A stretch of 64,000 bases of DNA from contig NZ_CAINTR010000008.1 in assembly GCF_903853455.1 (NCBI RefSeq), forward strand, positions 62,001 to 126,000, read 5' to 3'. This DNA comes from an uncultured Magnetospirillum sp. Lineage in GTDB: Bacteria > Pseudomonadota > Alphaproteobacteria > Rhodospirillales > Magnetospirillaceae. The position numbers were made by a program, and so were the translations under genes. The notes under the pieces are model-generated. The model was not told the DNA's origin, searched no databases, and worked only from the letters and a program-made list of their open reading frames with translations. Positions 1 through 9,410 of this stretch are shown here, piece by piece (position 1 is the first letter of the stretch; every line of letters begins with the position of its first letter).

Positions 1-166
1 TGAAGCGGGTGCTGTCGAACTCGGCCCAGCGGGGGAACATGACCCGCGCCGCGCCCTCCGCCAGCCCCAGCGCCACCACCAGCCCGATCAGCGCCGCGAA
101 CAGATTGCCCAGCAGCGAGCGCGGCCCGGACTCGTGGTAATGATGACTGCGCCGCCGCCTTTTCAT
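1..166 (-). CDS. N-terminus of a membrane-anchored protein (partial, runs off window); possibly SGNH/GDSL-like
   Basis: Minus-strand ATG at 166 reads MKRRRRSHHYHESGPRSLLGNLFAALIGLVVALGLAEGAARVMFPRWAEFDSTRF...: basic N-term then one TM helix. ATGA overlap with the next gene (163..1221). Confidence 0.55.
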   Translation of the reverse strand, partial: MKRRRRSHHYHESGPRSLLGNLFAALIGLVVALGLAEGAARVMFPRWAEFDSTRF

Positions 167-1221
167 ACCAGTCCCTCCGGAACCGAATCGGACAATCCCC
201 AACGCGCCTTCCAGGCCGGATCGGCGCAGTAGATGCGGTAGACCATCTCCATGGTCTTGAACGCTTCCCGCGACGAGCCGTTGACGATGGGCTTGGCGGT
301 CTTCACCGCCTCGGCGAATTCGGCGATCTCGTCGGCCCAGCTGGGGTCATGGTTGTAGCGGGTGGTCTGTTCCTTGGGGTCGCCGGCGTCGTCGGGATGG
401 GCCCAGGCCACCGTCAAGGTCTCGGCGCCATAGGATTTGGAGCCCGACAGGATACCGGCCAGCACGATGGTTCCCTTCGACAGGGTGATTTCCAGGTTGA
501 AGCGATGCCGCCACTGGGTCGCCGAGGAATGCAGCATGGCCACCACGCCCTCGGTGGAGCGCATCAGGGCGAAGGCGTTGTCCTCGACGTCGTGGTTCCA
601 GAAGTCGTTGGACACGAAGGAATGCACATCGGCGAACTCGCCGCCGAACAGCCGGATCAGGTCGACCATGTGGATGCCCTGGTCCAGCAGGACGCCCCCG
701 CCGGCGATGGCGCGCTTGGTGCGCCAGTGGTCGGGCGAGCGGTAATCGATGATGGTGGACTTGCCGTAGACGCCGCGCAGGTTCAGCACCCGGCCCAGTT
801 CGCCCGACTGCACCAGCGCCAGGGCGTCGCGTACCGAATCGTGGTAGCGATGGTTGAAGCCGTATTTGAGCCGCAGATCCGGATGATGCTTCTCGCAGGC
901 GATGACACGGGCGACGTCGGCCAAGTCGCGGCCCGGCGGCTTCTCGCAGAAGACATGCAGACCATGCTCCAGGCCGGCGATGGTGACCTCGGCGGCGATG
1001 TCGTTGGTCAGGCAGACGAACAGGATGTCGAGCTGTTCCGCCTCCAGCAGGCGCTGATAGGTGGTGTAGTGGCGCACGCCATCAGAAAAACAACCTTCAC
1101 CCTCCAGCCGGCGGTCGCACACCGCCACCGTCACCAGATCGGGATGCAGGTCGATACATTGACGGCGGCGCAGCCCGACCACGCCGTAACCGGCGATGCC
1201 CACCCGCAACCGGTCAGCCAT
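163..1221 (-). CDS. Gfo/Idh/MocA family oxidoreductase
   Basis: N-terminal GIAGYGVVG Rossmann motif, CEKPPGRDL (EKP motif), GGGVLLDQGIHMVDLIRLF typical of the family. Confidence 0.9.
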   Translation of the reverse strand: MADRLRVGIAGYGVVGLRRRQCIDLHPDLVTVAVCDRRLEGEGCFSDGVRHYTTYQRLLEAEQLDILFVCLTNDIAAEVTIAGLEHGLHVFCEKPPGRDLADVARVIACEKHHPDLRLKYGFNHRYHDSVRDALALVQSGELGRVLNLRGVYGKSTIIDYRSPDHWRTKRAIAGGGVLLDQGIHMVDLIRLFGGEFADVHSFVSNDFWNHDVEDNAFALMRSTEGVVAMLHSSATQWRHRFNLEITLSKGTIVLAGILSGSKSYGAETLTVAWAHPDDAGDPKEQTTRYNHDPSWADEIAEFAEAVKTAKPIVNGSSREAFKTMEMVYRIYCADPAWKARWGLSDSVPEGLV

Positions 1222-2330
1222 GGGCGGGGGTCCGGTAGAGATTGGACAGGGCCTCGTTGACCCGGCCCAGCCGGCTCGACTGCTCGGGCGAGTCCACCGC
1301 CACCCAACCGCCCGCCGCCTCGTCGGAGCGATAGAAGGCGTGCAGCAGCTTCAAGGTGCCGAGGCAATCCTCGCGGCTGACCGGATAGGGGGTGCCGTTG
1401 TGAAAAGTATTGGCGATGTCCTGGTACATGGTGGCATGGCCGTAGCCGTAGACCGCGCCATGGCCCTCGATGCCCTTGAAGTCCTCGGAGTTGACGGCGC
1501 AGGCGCCAGGATCGGGGGTGAAGACCTGCAGCTCGTTGACGGCGATGCCGCCGATCTGGGCCAGACCCTTCTCGCCGACGATGGAGATGGAAGCCTCGAA
1601 ATCGTCGGGCCGCGCCGCCGTGGTCACTTCCAGCACGCCCACGGCTTTTCCGGCGTAACGCAAGGTGGCGACGACGGTGTCCTCCACCTCGATATCGGCC
1701 CCCAGGGTGCGCATGGTGGCCGAGACCTGATCGACCTCGCCACCCAGATGGCGCAGCAGATCCACATGGTGGATGCCCTGGTTGGTCAAGGCGCCGCCGT
1801 CATGGCTGAAGGTGCCGCGCCACGGCGCCAGATCGTAATAGCGCTGCGGCCGGCACCAGCGCACCCGCACGCTCATGATGCGGATCTCCCCCAGCTCGCC
1901 GGTCGCCAGTGCCTGGCGGACGCGACGCACCGCCTTGTTGTGGCGGTTCTGGAACACCGGGAAGATGGAGAGTTTCAGCCGGTCGGCGGTCTCCCAGGCG
2001 CGCACCAGCTGCTCCGGCCGCATCATGGTGGGCTTTTCCAGGATGATGTGCTTGCCGAAGCGCTCCATCATCTCCATTCCGTGCTCGAAATGCATGCCCG
2101 ACGGCGTGATCACCGCCACCACCGCCACGTCGGGGTGCTCGGCCAGCATGCGGCGGTAATCGGTGTAGAACGGCACGGCGAATTCGTCGCCATAGGCCTT
2201 GGCCTTGTCCTCCACCAGATCGCAGACGGCGGCCAGTTGGACGCCCTCGGTGGCGACGATGGAGCGGGCATGGTGGCCGGCGATACGGCCGCAACCCACC
2301 AGTGCGATTTTGACGGTGTTACTGGCCAAG
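1214..2330 (-). CDS. Gfo/Idh/MocA family oxidoreductase
   Basis: VKIALVGCGRIAGHHARSI, LEKPTMMRPEQ, GGALTNQGIHHVDLLRHLGG. The listed ORF start (2422) extends into the upstream gene; true start near 2330. Confidence 0.88.
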
Positions 2331-3959
2331 GACGGTCCCCTGCTGATCGGCTGCAGGGTGCATATCACCAAACAGCAGGGATTTCCAGGCATCCATGTCC
2401 GGCGCCGCCAGCAGGTCGGCATAGGACAGCGGCGGCGGCGGCGGCGTGTCGGCCAGGGCCTGCGGCAGCTCGTCCGGCGTCACCGCCACCGCCTTGATTC
2501 CGGCGGGCAGGATGTCCACCGCCAGCCGGTCGTCGGGCAGCAGCCGGAAGGTGGGCAGGCCCAGCAACAGCCCCTCCAGGCTGGAAGTGCCGGTGGCGGC
2601 GATCACCGCCGACAGCGCCGGATGGCCGGTGATGCCGGTCTCGGTGCGCTCCAGATTGGCCTCCTCGGCGAAGTCCAGCGGATACATGGGATGCAGCTTG
2701 ACCAAAACCCGGCGGCCGCTTCGCGCGATCTGGCGCCCGGCCTCCACCTGCATGCGGGCGATGGCGGGAATGGCCGACAGCGGCACGAACACCGGCGCGC
2801 TCGCCTCGTAACGGCCGCCGCTCACCGGCGGCAGCCGCCAGGCGCCGGCGACGACCAGGCGCTCGGCCGGCATGCCCCAGGCGATCAACTCGTCGCGGTA
2901 GGCGGGACCGTCGGGGATGACCACATCGGGTATACTGACCAGTCCATCCACATTGGCGCGGACCGAATAATTGATCTGGTGCGGCCCGATCACGGTGTGC
3001 TGATAGCCCAGGCTGCGCACCCCCAGGCTCCGGGCGGCGCGGCAGAGGTCGCGCTCCCAGGCGTGGTTCTCCCACGGCCAGCACACCGCCGCCGGCTTGA
3101 CCCGTTCGAGGAAGCGGCGCTGGCAGTGCATCTGCCAGGCGTTCATGGCCGGGCCGCCGCCGCCGTTCTCGCGCGCCGCCGCCCGGCGGATCAGCCAGCC
3201 GAACTCCCCCGAAACCTCTTCGGCGGTGGGGCGCCACGCTTGGAACGGCATGGAAAGCGCGAACAGCACCGAGCCCCAACCGTGCAGCGAAGCGGTGCGG
3301 CCGTCCGCCGCCAGCTCGGCGGCACGGGCCGGCGGGCAGTCGCAATGCAGCAGGCGCTTGAGCGCCGGCAGTTCCCGCATCAGCGTGCCGAAATAGACGT
3401 CGAAACCGTCGGTGCGGCTGCCGGGATGGCCGTAGACCAGCAGCACCCGCGAACCTTGCGGAATCGCCGGCTTGAACCGCCGCGTCTTCAGCACCGAGGC
3501 GATCAGGCGAGCCGCCAGCTTGCCCCGGGCGGCGAAACCGCGCAGCGCCCGCTTGGCTTCCATCCCCCGCAGCGGCGGCGGCGTGCCGGCATCGACACCG
3601 GGACGCGACGCCAGTTGGCGGAAGGCCCAGGGATCGTCGCACACCATCAGATGGGTCTCGGGCAACGCCGCCAGCTCGCGGGCGATCAGGTCCCAGGCCA
3701 GCATCAACCCGAAATCCGAGCCGAAGGCGCCGCAGGCGACGCTGTGGGACAGCTCCGCCGTGGGAGTCCGGCCCAGCCGACGGGCGAGGTCCCACCAGGT
3801 CTCGCGGCAGGCCTCGAACGCCGCTTCCAGGCCATGGGCCAAACGCGGCAGTTTGCGCGACGACTCCAGGCCGGAGACGTCGGATTCGGTGACGGCCAAC
3901 CAGTGTCGCCACTGGGCGTCGGACGGCAGGTCGCGGGAGGTGCGCAGCAGGATGGTCAT
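2319..3959 (-). CDS. Putative GT-B-like surface-glycan protein of unknown function
   Basis: Start MTILLRTSRDLP at 3959; C-terminal ATGTSSLEGLLLGLPTFRLLPDDRLAVDILPAG resembles the nucleotide-sugar-binding half of GT-B enzymes; genomic context. Confidence 0.5.
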   Translation of the reverse strand: MTILLRTSRDLPSDAQWRHWLAVTESDVSGLESSRKLPRLAHGLEAAFEACRETWWDLARRLGRTPTAELSHSVACGAFGSDFGLMLAWDLIARELAALPETHLMVCDDPWAFRQLASRPGVDAGTPPPLRGMEAKRALRGFAARGKLAARLIASVLKTRRFKPAIPQGSRVLLVYGHPGSRTDGFDVYFGTLMRELPALKRLLHCDCPPARAAELAADGRTASLHGWGSVLFALSMPFQAWRPTAEEVSGEFGWLIRRAAARENGGGGPAMNAWQMHCQRRFLERVKPAAVCWPWENHAWERDLCRAARSLGVRSLGYQHTVIGPHQINYSVRANVDGLVSIPDVVIPDGPAYRDELIAWGMPAERLVVAGAWRLPPVSGGRYEASAPVFVPLSAIPAIARMQVEAGRQIARSGRRVLVKLHPMYPLDFAEEANLERTETGITGHPALSAVIAATGTSSLEGLLLGLPTFRLLPDDRLAVDILPAGIKAVAVTPDELPQALADTPPPPPLSYADLLAAPDMDAWKSLLFGDMHPAADQQGTVLGQ

Positions 3960-4056
3960 GGGTGAATGGGTTGTGGCATAGTGCCGTCCGCCGCGCAAGA
4001 CAGCGCGGAGGATGCGTGCCGGAGCGCGATTTCCGGAGCGCAGCGACTAGCCCGTT

Positions 4057-4118
4057 GAGGGCGCGCCGCTCATGCGGCGAAAGCCAAGCGGGCGGAAGCC
4101 CGCGCCGGCGATTGAGGC
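4057..4118 (+). repeat. Structured intergenic repeat, copy 1
   Basis: GAGGGCGC-GCCGCTCATGCGGC-GAAAGCCAA-GCGGGCGGAAGCCCGC-GCCGGCGATTGAGG. Confidence 0.75.
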
Positions 4119-4135
4119 GAGATAAAGGGAACACC

Positions 4136-5095
4136 ATGGGCACTCAAGCATTCTTCCGACAGGTCCTCGCCGCCATCGCCGAGGCCGATCGCAACGGTCT
4201 GGTCTCCGACAAGGGTTCGTCCGTCCTGGGCGGGTTGTCGGGCCGCGCCACCGTCGGCCTGCTCCAGCGTCTGGTCGGGCTGGTGGAGGACCGCAAGAGC
4301 CTGTGTTACCTGGAAATCGGCGTGTTCCAGGGCCTGTCTCTGCTGTCGGTGGCCATCGAGCATCCCGAATTCGCCTGCTTCGGCATCGACAACTTCTCCA
4401 TCCTCGACCCCAAGGGCGAAAACCTGGGGATCGTCCAGGACCGCACCCGCCGCCTCGCCGCCACCAACGCCCATCTGATCAACCGCGACTACGAAGCGGC
4501 GCTGGAGCATCTGCCCGAGCATATCGGCGCGCGCAAGGTGGCGGTGTTCTTCATCGACGGCGCCCACGACTACCGCAGCCAGTTGATGGCGCTGCTGCTG
4601 ATCCGCCCCTATCTGTCCGAGCGCGCCGTGATCATCGTCGATGACGCCAATTATTTCGACGTCCGCCAGTCCACCCGCGACTTCCTGGTGTCGCATCCCG
4701 AGTTCAAGATGGTGTTCGAGGCCTATTCCCCCGGCCATCCCGCCAACCTGGACGATTCCACCCGCGAGACCCACGAGGCCGGCTGGCTGAACGGCGTCAA
4801 CGTGCTGGTGCTGGACCACGAAAACGTGCTGCCGGTGATGCTGCCGCGCGTCGAGCCCCTGGCCCGCGACCTCTACGTCAACGAGTGGCTGGCCCATCGC
4901 CACCGCTTCGCCGAACTGGCGCCCCAGGCCCTCGACCTCGCCGCCGCCGTGCTGAACGGAAGCGACATGGTCGGACCGACCGACCGCATCACCGGCGCCT
5001 ACGCCAAGGACAAGGCCAAGTTCGACGCCCGTCTGGCCGACCGCAATCTGCATTGCGCGGGACTGCCGGCCCGACGTTTCACCGAGTGGGAATAG
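4136..5095 (+). CDS. Class I SAM-dependent methyltransferase-like protein
   Basis: CYLEIGVFQGLSLLSVA, FACFGIDNFS, VFFIDGAHDYRSQ, AVIIVDDANY; start ATG at 4136. Confidence 0.75.
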   Translation: MGTQAFFRQVLAAIAEADRNGLVSDKGSSVLGGLSGRATVGLLQRLVGLVEDRKSLCYLEIGVFQGLSLLSVAIEHPEFACFGIDNFSILDPKGENLGIVQDRTRRLAATNAHLINRDYEAALEHLPEHIGARKVAVFFIDGAHDYRSQLMALLLIRPYLSERAVIIVDDANYFDVRQSTRDFLVSHPEFKMVFEAYSPGHPANLDDSTRETHEAGWLNGVNVLVLDHENVLPVMLPRVEPLARDLYVNEWLAHRHRFAELAPQALDLAAAVLNGSDMVGPTDRITGAYAKDKAKFDARLADRNLHCAGLPARRFTEWE

Positions 5096-5103
5096 GTTAT
5101 ATT

Positions 5104-5175
5104 GCCCCTCAAGCGCCGGGCGCCGCCTCCGGCGGCTTGGCTTTCGCGGCACGAGCCGCGCCGGGCCTTGCCCGC
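5104..5175 (-). repeat. Structured intergenic repeat, copy 2
   Basis: Minus strand GGCAAGGCCCGGC-GCGGCTCGTGCCGC-GAAAGCCAA-GCCGCCGGAGGCGGC-GCCCGGCGCTTGAGGGG. Confidence 0.75.
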
Positions 5176-5201
5176 AACTCCTCGCCTTCGGCTCGTCAGG
5201 C

Positions 5202-5981
5202 CTACAGCCAGTCGCCGCCGGTCAGCGGGATCATCTGACCGGTCAGGAAGCTGGACCAGCCCGACAGCAGCCAGATCATCAGCGCCGCCGCCTCGTCCAC
5301 ATGGCCGCCGCGCCTTAGCGGCACCAGGGCGGCGCGCTCGTCCATCTGGGCGGGGGTGCGGCTGTGCCACCGCTGGTGGAAGCCCGATTCGATGAAGCCG
5401 AACCGCAGCCCGTTGACCAGGATGGAATGGCCGGCGCCCTCGCGGGCCATGCCCTGGACCATGCATTCGGTGCCGCGCTTGGCGATGGCGTAGGGAAACG
5501 AGGTGGCGGACCCGCCGTGGATGGCCGATTCGGTGCCGGTCAGCAGCACGCGGCCGCCGGCTCCTTGCGCCTTCATCAGCTCCATGGCGGCCCGCGCCAG
5601 GAAGAACGGCTGATCCAGGTTGATCTCCTGCTCGCGCCGCCACTCCTCCTCGCTGATGTCCTTCCAGTGGCCGGTGTAGAGGATGCAGCCCGACAGCACC
5701 ACCAAGGCGTCGATGCCGCCGGCCTTGTCCGCGAACACCTCCACCACGGAGCGGCAGTCGGCTTCGCAGGTAAAGGCCCGTTGCAGCGGAATCAGGTTGG
5801 CCGCCGGTTCGAACGACTGGCTGGCGCCGTGGGCGCCGATGATGCAGTCGCTGCCCGCTTGCAGCATGGTGACCAGGGCGCGGCCCAGCCCGCCGGTGGC
5901 GCCGGTGACCAGGATGCGCATGCCTTTGGGCACGGCCGGCACCCAATCGGGGCGGATGAAGGGGCTGCGGGGTTCGGTCAT
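5202..5981 (-). CDS. SDR family NAD(P)-dependent oxidoreductase
   Basis: MRILVTGATGGLGRALV, FPYAIAKRGTECMVQGMAREG (YxxxK), SFLTGQMIPLTGGDWL. Confidence 0.9.
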   Translation of the reverse strand: MTEPRSPFIRPDWVPAVPKGMRILVTGATGGLGRALVTMLQAGSDCIIGAHGASQSFEPAANLIPLQRAFTCEADCRSVVEVFADKAGGIDALVVLSGCILYTGHWKDISEEEWRREQEINLDQPFFLARAAMELMKAQGAGGRVLLTGTESAIHGGSATSFPYAIAKRGTECMVQGMAREGAGHSILVNGLRFGFIESGFHQRWHSRTPAQMDERAALVPLRRGGHVDEAAALMIWLLSGWSSFLTGQMIPLTGGDWL

Positions 5982-6000
5982 GCGGAAAGTCCTCTTCCGA

Positions 6001-7050
6001 TCAGAGCGCGACGCCGCGCCAACGCCGGCGCAAGGCGGCGAAGGGCTGCTCGACAAGGCGATGGAGCCCCCAGGCGGCGACCAGACAGACGGCCAGCTCG
6101 GCCGCGAACGGTCCCCATCCGCCATGGGAGCCCCACCCGAAGGCGTAGTCCATCAGCGCGATCAGCGGCACATGCACCAGATACAGCGGATAGGTCAGGT
6201 CGCCGGCCAGGATGTCGCCGTCGTGCAGCGACCGGGGGATCCTGACCTGGATCAGCGCCACCATCAGCGCCATCAGCGCCAGGAACAGCAGCAGCGAATT
6301 GACCCGCGTGGGCTCCAGGGCGAAGGGCGCATAGGCCGAGGGCGAGCTCAGCGACAGCAACAGGTGGACGCTTTCGGCCAGCGACAGCAGCACCAGCACC
6401 AGCGGCGCGCCCCGGAACCGGTTGCGCTGGGCGTAGAACACCGAGGCTCCCAGCATGAACAGCGGCGACCACCGCAGCGAGCCGAAAAAGCGGTAATGGC
6501 TGTGGGTCGCCTCGATCAGCACATAGGCGGCCAGGAAGCCCAGGCCCAGGGCGAACAGCACCGGCCCCCGCCGGCGCCCGGCCCGCTCGGCCAGCATCAC
6601 CGCCACCGCCGAGGCCACGTAGAACTGCGCCTCGACGCTGAGCGTCGCCGCCGGCGCCAGCGGCGCCCAGGCGTAGCCGTCGGCGAAGCCGCCGATCACC
6701 GACGCCGCCAGCACCGCCTGCCTGAGTCCCCAATGGTCCAGTTCCGGTCCGCCGGTCACCAGCACCTGGGCACAGCCCAGGGCCAGACAGACCCACAGCA
6801 GCGGATAGATGCGCAAGGCCCGGTTGACCGCGAAGGCCCCGGGCTTGCCGCGATAAAAGATCTCGTGGGCGGACAGGATCACATAGCCGGACACCGCGTA
6901 GAACAGCCAGACCCCGACGCCGCCCCACAGAATGTGGTCGCGCAACAGCGCCACCTGTTCGCAATGGGCGACGAACACCAGGACCGCCAGGGTCAGGCGA
7001 AAGCCGCCGAGAAACAGGTAGTTGGCCGGACCGGGCGACGCCGCGCTCAT
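6001..7050 (-). CDS. Acyltransferase 3 family membrane O-acyltransferase
   Basis: Start MSAASPGPANYLFLGGFRLTLAVLVFVAHCEQV...GGVGVWLFYAVSGYVI; multiple TM segments. Confidence 0.88.
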   Translation of the reverse strand: MSAASPGPANYLFLGGFRLTLAVLVFVAHCEQVALLRDHILWGGVGVWLFYAVSGYVILSAHEIFYRGKPGAFAVNRALRIYPLLWVCLALGCAQVLVTGGPELDHWGLRQAVLAASVIGGFADGYAWAPLAPAATLSVEAQFYVASAVAVMLAERAGRRRGPVLFALGLGFLAAYVLIEATHSHYRFFGSLRWSPLFMLGASVFYAQRNRFRGAPLVLVLLSLAESVHLLLSLSSPSAYAPFALEPTRVNSLLLFLALMALMVALIQVRIPRSLHDGDILAGDLTYPLYLVHVPLIALMDYAFGWGSHGGWGPFAAELAVCLVAAWGLHRLVEQPFAALRRRWRGVAL

Positions 7051-7883
7051 GAGTAACACCGCGTCAGCACGTCGCCGCCGCGCGCCACGTCGGCCAGGGG
7101 GTCGGCCTCGGACAGCAGGCGCTGCTCGGCCGAGACCCAACCGGTATAGCCGATCGCGCGCAACCGGCGCCCCAGCAGGGCGTGATCCACCGCGCCGGTG
7201 CTGCCGGGCGGTACCAGTCCGGGATCGTTGGCGTGGAAGTGGTCGAGTCGGCCCCGGACGGCGGCGAAGGTCGCCGCTCCGGTCTCGCCATTCTCCATCA
7301 ACGCCTTGGCGTCCAGTTGCAGGCCGAGACTGGGATGGCCGATCTCCTCCACCAAAGCCAGGCACTCGGCGGCGCTGTTGAGGAAGTCGCTGTCCTTGGG
7401 TCCCAGCGGCTCGAAGCACAGCTTGGTGCCGTGACCCTCCATGCGCGGCAGCAGCTCCGACAGGAAGTGCCGCGTCTCGGCCCGCGCCGCCTCGGCCGAC
7501 AGCTCGCCCCGCTTGCGGCCGCCGCCATAGATCAAGGTGACGCCGCCCAGGTCGCGGCACAGCGCCGACAGATCCACCATGAAATCCAGGGTCCGGGCAC
7601 GCAGCTCCGGCGCCTTGAACAGGCCCAGCTCGGGGCGGTCGAAGAACAGGGAGTGCAGTCCCACCACCGTCAAGCCGGCGGTTTCGACGGCGCGGCGATA
7701 GGCCTCGACCTTGGCCGCATCCCAACCGTCCCGCCACACCCGGCTGGGCGCCACCTCCAGGCCGGTGAAGCCGAGGCCGGGCAGGGCGGCGAGGGCGGGC
7801 AGGTGGTCGAAGGCGGGCAAGGCGATGTTGGAGACGGCGAAAGGCACGGGCGAGATCCCAGATGGCGTCGGGTCGGCCAGCAT
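7047..7883 (-). CDS. Sugar phosphate isomerase/epimerase (xylose isomerase-like TIM barrel)
   Basis: FTGLEVAPSRVW, LCFEPLGPKDSDFLNSA, LGLQLDAKALMENG, HFHANDPG. Confidence 0.85.
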   Translation of the reverse strand: MLADPTPSGISPVPFAVSNIALPAFDHLPALAALPGLGFTGLEVAPSRVWRDGWDAAKVEAYRRAVETAGLTVVGLHSLFFDRPELGLFKAPELRARTLDFMVDLSALCRDLGGVTLIYGGGRKRGELSAEAARAETRHFLSELLPRMEGHGTKLCFEPLGPKDSDFLNSAAECLALVEEIGHPSLGLQLDAKALMENGETGAATFAAVRGRLDHFHANDPGLVPPGSTGAVDHALLGRRLRAIGYTGWVSAEQRLLSEADPLADVARGGDVLTRCYS

Positions 7884-7932
7884 GCTAGTTTGCCCGCGCC
7901 GAAGCAACCGGACTTGCACGACAATTCCCGCC

Positions 7933-8436
7933 ATGACCGACGTCATCGAAACCCCGCGCCTGATCCTGCGCCCGTTCCACCCGGTGGACGACGTCGCCGA
8001 CTTCCAGCGCATCTACGGCGATCCGGTCACCATGGAACACATGAACGGCGCCAAGACGCCCGAGGCCGCCAGGATCTCGGTGGAGCGCAAGGCCGCCAAA
8101 TGGCAGACCCAGGGCTACGGGCTGTGGTGCGTGATCCACAAGGCCGACGGGCAGGCCATCGGCCATTGCGGCCTCGACCTGCTGGAACCGCTGGGCGAGG
8201 TCGAATGCGCCTATCTGATCGACCGCCCCTATTGGGGCCAGGGGCTGGCCACCGAGGCGGTGCGAGCCTCCATCGCCTACGGCTTCTCCCGCCTGGGCCT
8301 CGACCATGTCATCGCCATCTCGGAGCCGGAAAATCCCGCCTCCATGGCGGTGATGGCCAAGGCCGGCATGCACCGCGCCGACGCGGTGACGGTGTGGGGC
8401 CGCCCGTTCATCCGCTGGGTGATCAACGCTGCATAA
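7933..8436 (+). CDS. GNAT family N-acetyltransferase
   Basis: METPRLILRPF-like start (MTDVIETPRLILRPFHPVDD), YWGQGLATEAVRASIAYGF, ENPASMAVMAKAGM. Confidence 0.92.
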   Translation: MTDVIETPRLILRPFHPVDDVADFQRIYGDPVTMEHMNGAKTPEAARISVERKAAKWQTQGYGLWCVIHKADGQAIGHCGLDLLEPLGEVECAYLIDRPYWGQGLATEAVRASIAYGFSRLGLDHVIAISEPENPASMAVMAKAGMHRADAVTVWGRPFIRWVINAA

Positions 8437-8454
8437 CGAAAAGGAACCGTCATC

Positions 8455-9354
8455 GTGAGCCAAGTCACTTCCCTCGTCACCGGCGCCGCCGGTTTTCTCG
8501 GCAGCCACACCGTCGAGGCGCTGTTGGCCAAGGGCCATAAGGTGGTCGCCCTCGACCTGCCGGGAACCTCGTTCGAGGCCAATCTCGGCCCGGTCCTCGC
8601 CAATCCGGCCCTGACCACCGTAGCCCGCGACCTGATGAGCATCCCGGCCGACGATTCGTTCTTCGCCGGTATCGACTACATCTTCCACTGCGCCGGCATC
8701 CCCGACCACATCGCCTCCATGAAGACGCCCGAGCCCTATATCCAGGCCAATGTGGCGGCGGTGGTGCGCGTGCTGGAAGCCGCCCGTGCCCACGCCATCA
8801 AGAAGGTGGTCTACCCCTCCTCGGCGGCGGTCTACGGCACCGCCGTGCCGCCCACCCGCGAGGACCATCCCATCAACCCGGACAATCCCTATGCCCTCAC
8901 CAAGTGGATGGGCGAGGAGGTTTGCCGCCACTGGAGCAAGGTTTTCGGTGTCGGCACCGTGTCGTTCCGGGTCTTCAACGGCTATGGCCCGCGCTCGGCC
9001 ATCAGCGGCCCGGTGGGCTTCTTCCTCAAGCGCAAGAAGGCGGGCGAGCCCCTGACGGTGACCGGCGACGGCAGCCAGACCCGCGACTTCATCTATGTCA
9101 GCGACATCGTCGACGCCCTGATCGCCGGCGCGCTGAGCGACCGCTCGGGCGAGGTTTACAACCTGGCCACCGGCAAGCCGGAATCGGTCAAGCATCTGGC
9201 CGAACTGGTGGGCGGCGACATCGCCTTCATCCCGCCTAGGCCCGAGCCGCCGGTGATCCTGGCCGACGTGTCCAAGCTGAAGACCGAACTGGGCTGGGAG
9301 CCGAAAGTGTCCCTGGCTGAGGGCATCGCCCGCATGGTGGCGTTGCAGAGCTGA
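8455..9354 (+). CDS. NAD-dependent epimerase/dehydratase (UDP-glucose 4-epimerase-like)
   Basis: LVTGAAGFLGSHTVEALL, VVYPSSAAVYG, NPYALTKWMGEE (YxxxK), TRDFIYVSDIVDA. Confidence 0.93.
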   Translation: MSQVTSLVTGAAGFLGSHTVEALLAKGHKVVALDLPGTSFEANLGPVLANPALTTVARDLMSIPADDSFFAGIDYIFHCAGIPDHIASMKTPEPYIQANVAAVVRVLEAARAHAIKKVVYPSSAAVYGTAVPPTREDHPINPDNPYALTKWMGEEVCRHWSKVFGVGTVSFRVFNGYGPRSAISGPVGFFLKRKKAGEPLTVTGDGSQTRDFIYVSDIVDALIAGALSDRSGEVYNLATGKPESVKHLAELVGGDIAFIPPRPEPPVILADVSKLKTELGWEPKVSLAEGIARMVALQS

Positions 9355-9375
9355 AAATCAGGGCGGAGTTGACGA

Positions 9376-9410
9376 AAAAGGGGGCGCCTTCCGGCGCCCC
9401 CTTTCATTTT
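9376..9410. terminator. Bidirectional rho-independent terminator between convergent genes
   Basis: gggggcgcc-ttcc-ggcgccccc (9380-9401), perfect 9-bp stem, T-rich on + (tttcatttt) and cccttttcg on -; lies between the stops of 8455..9354 (+) and 9410..10714 (-). Confidence 0.85.
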
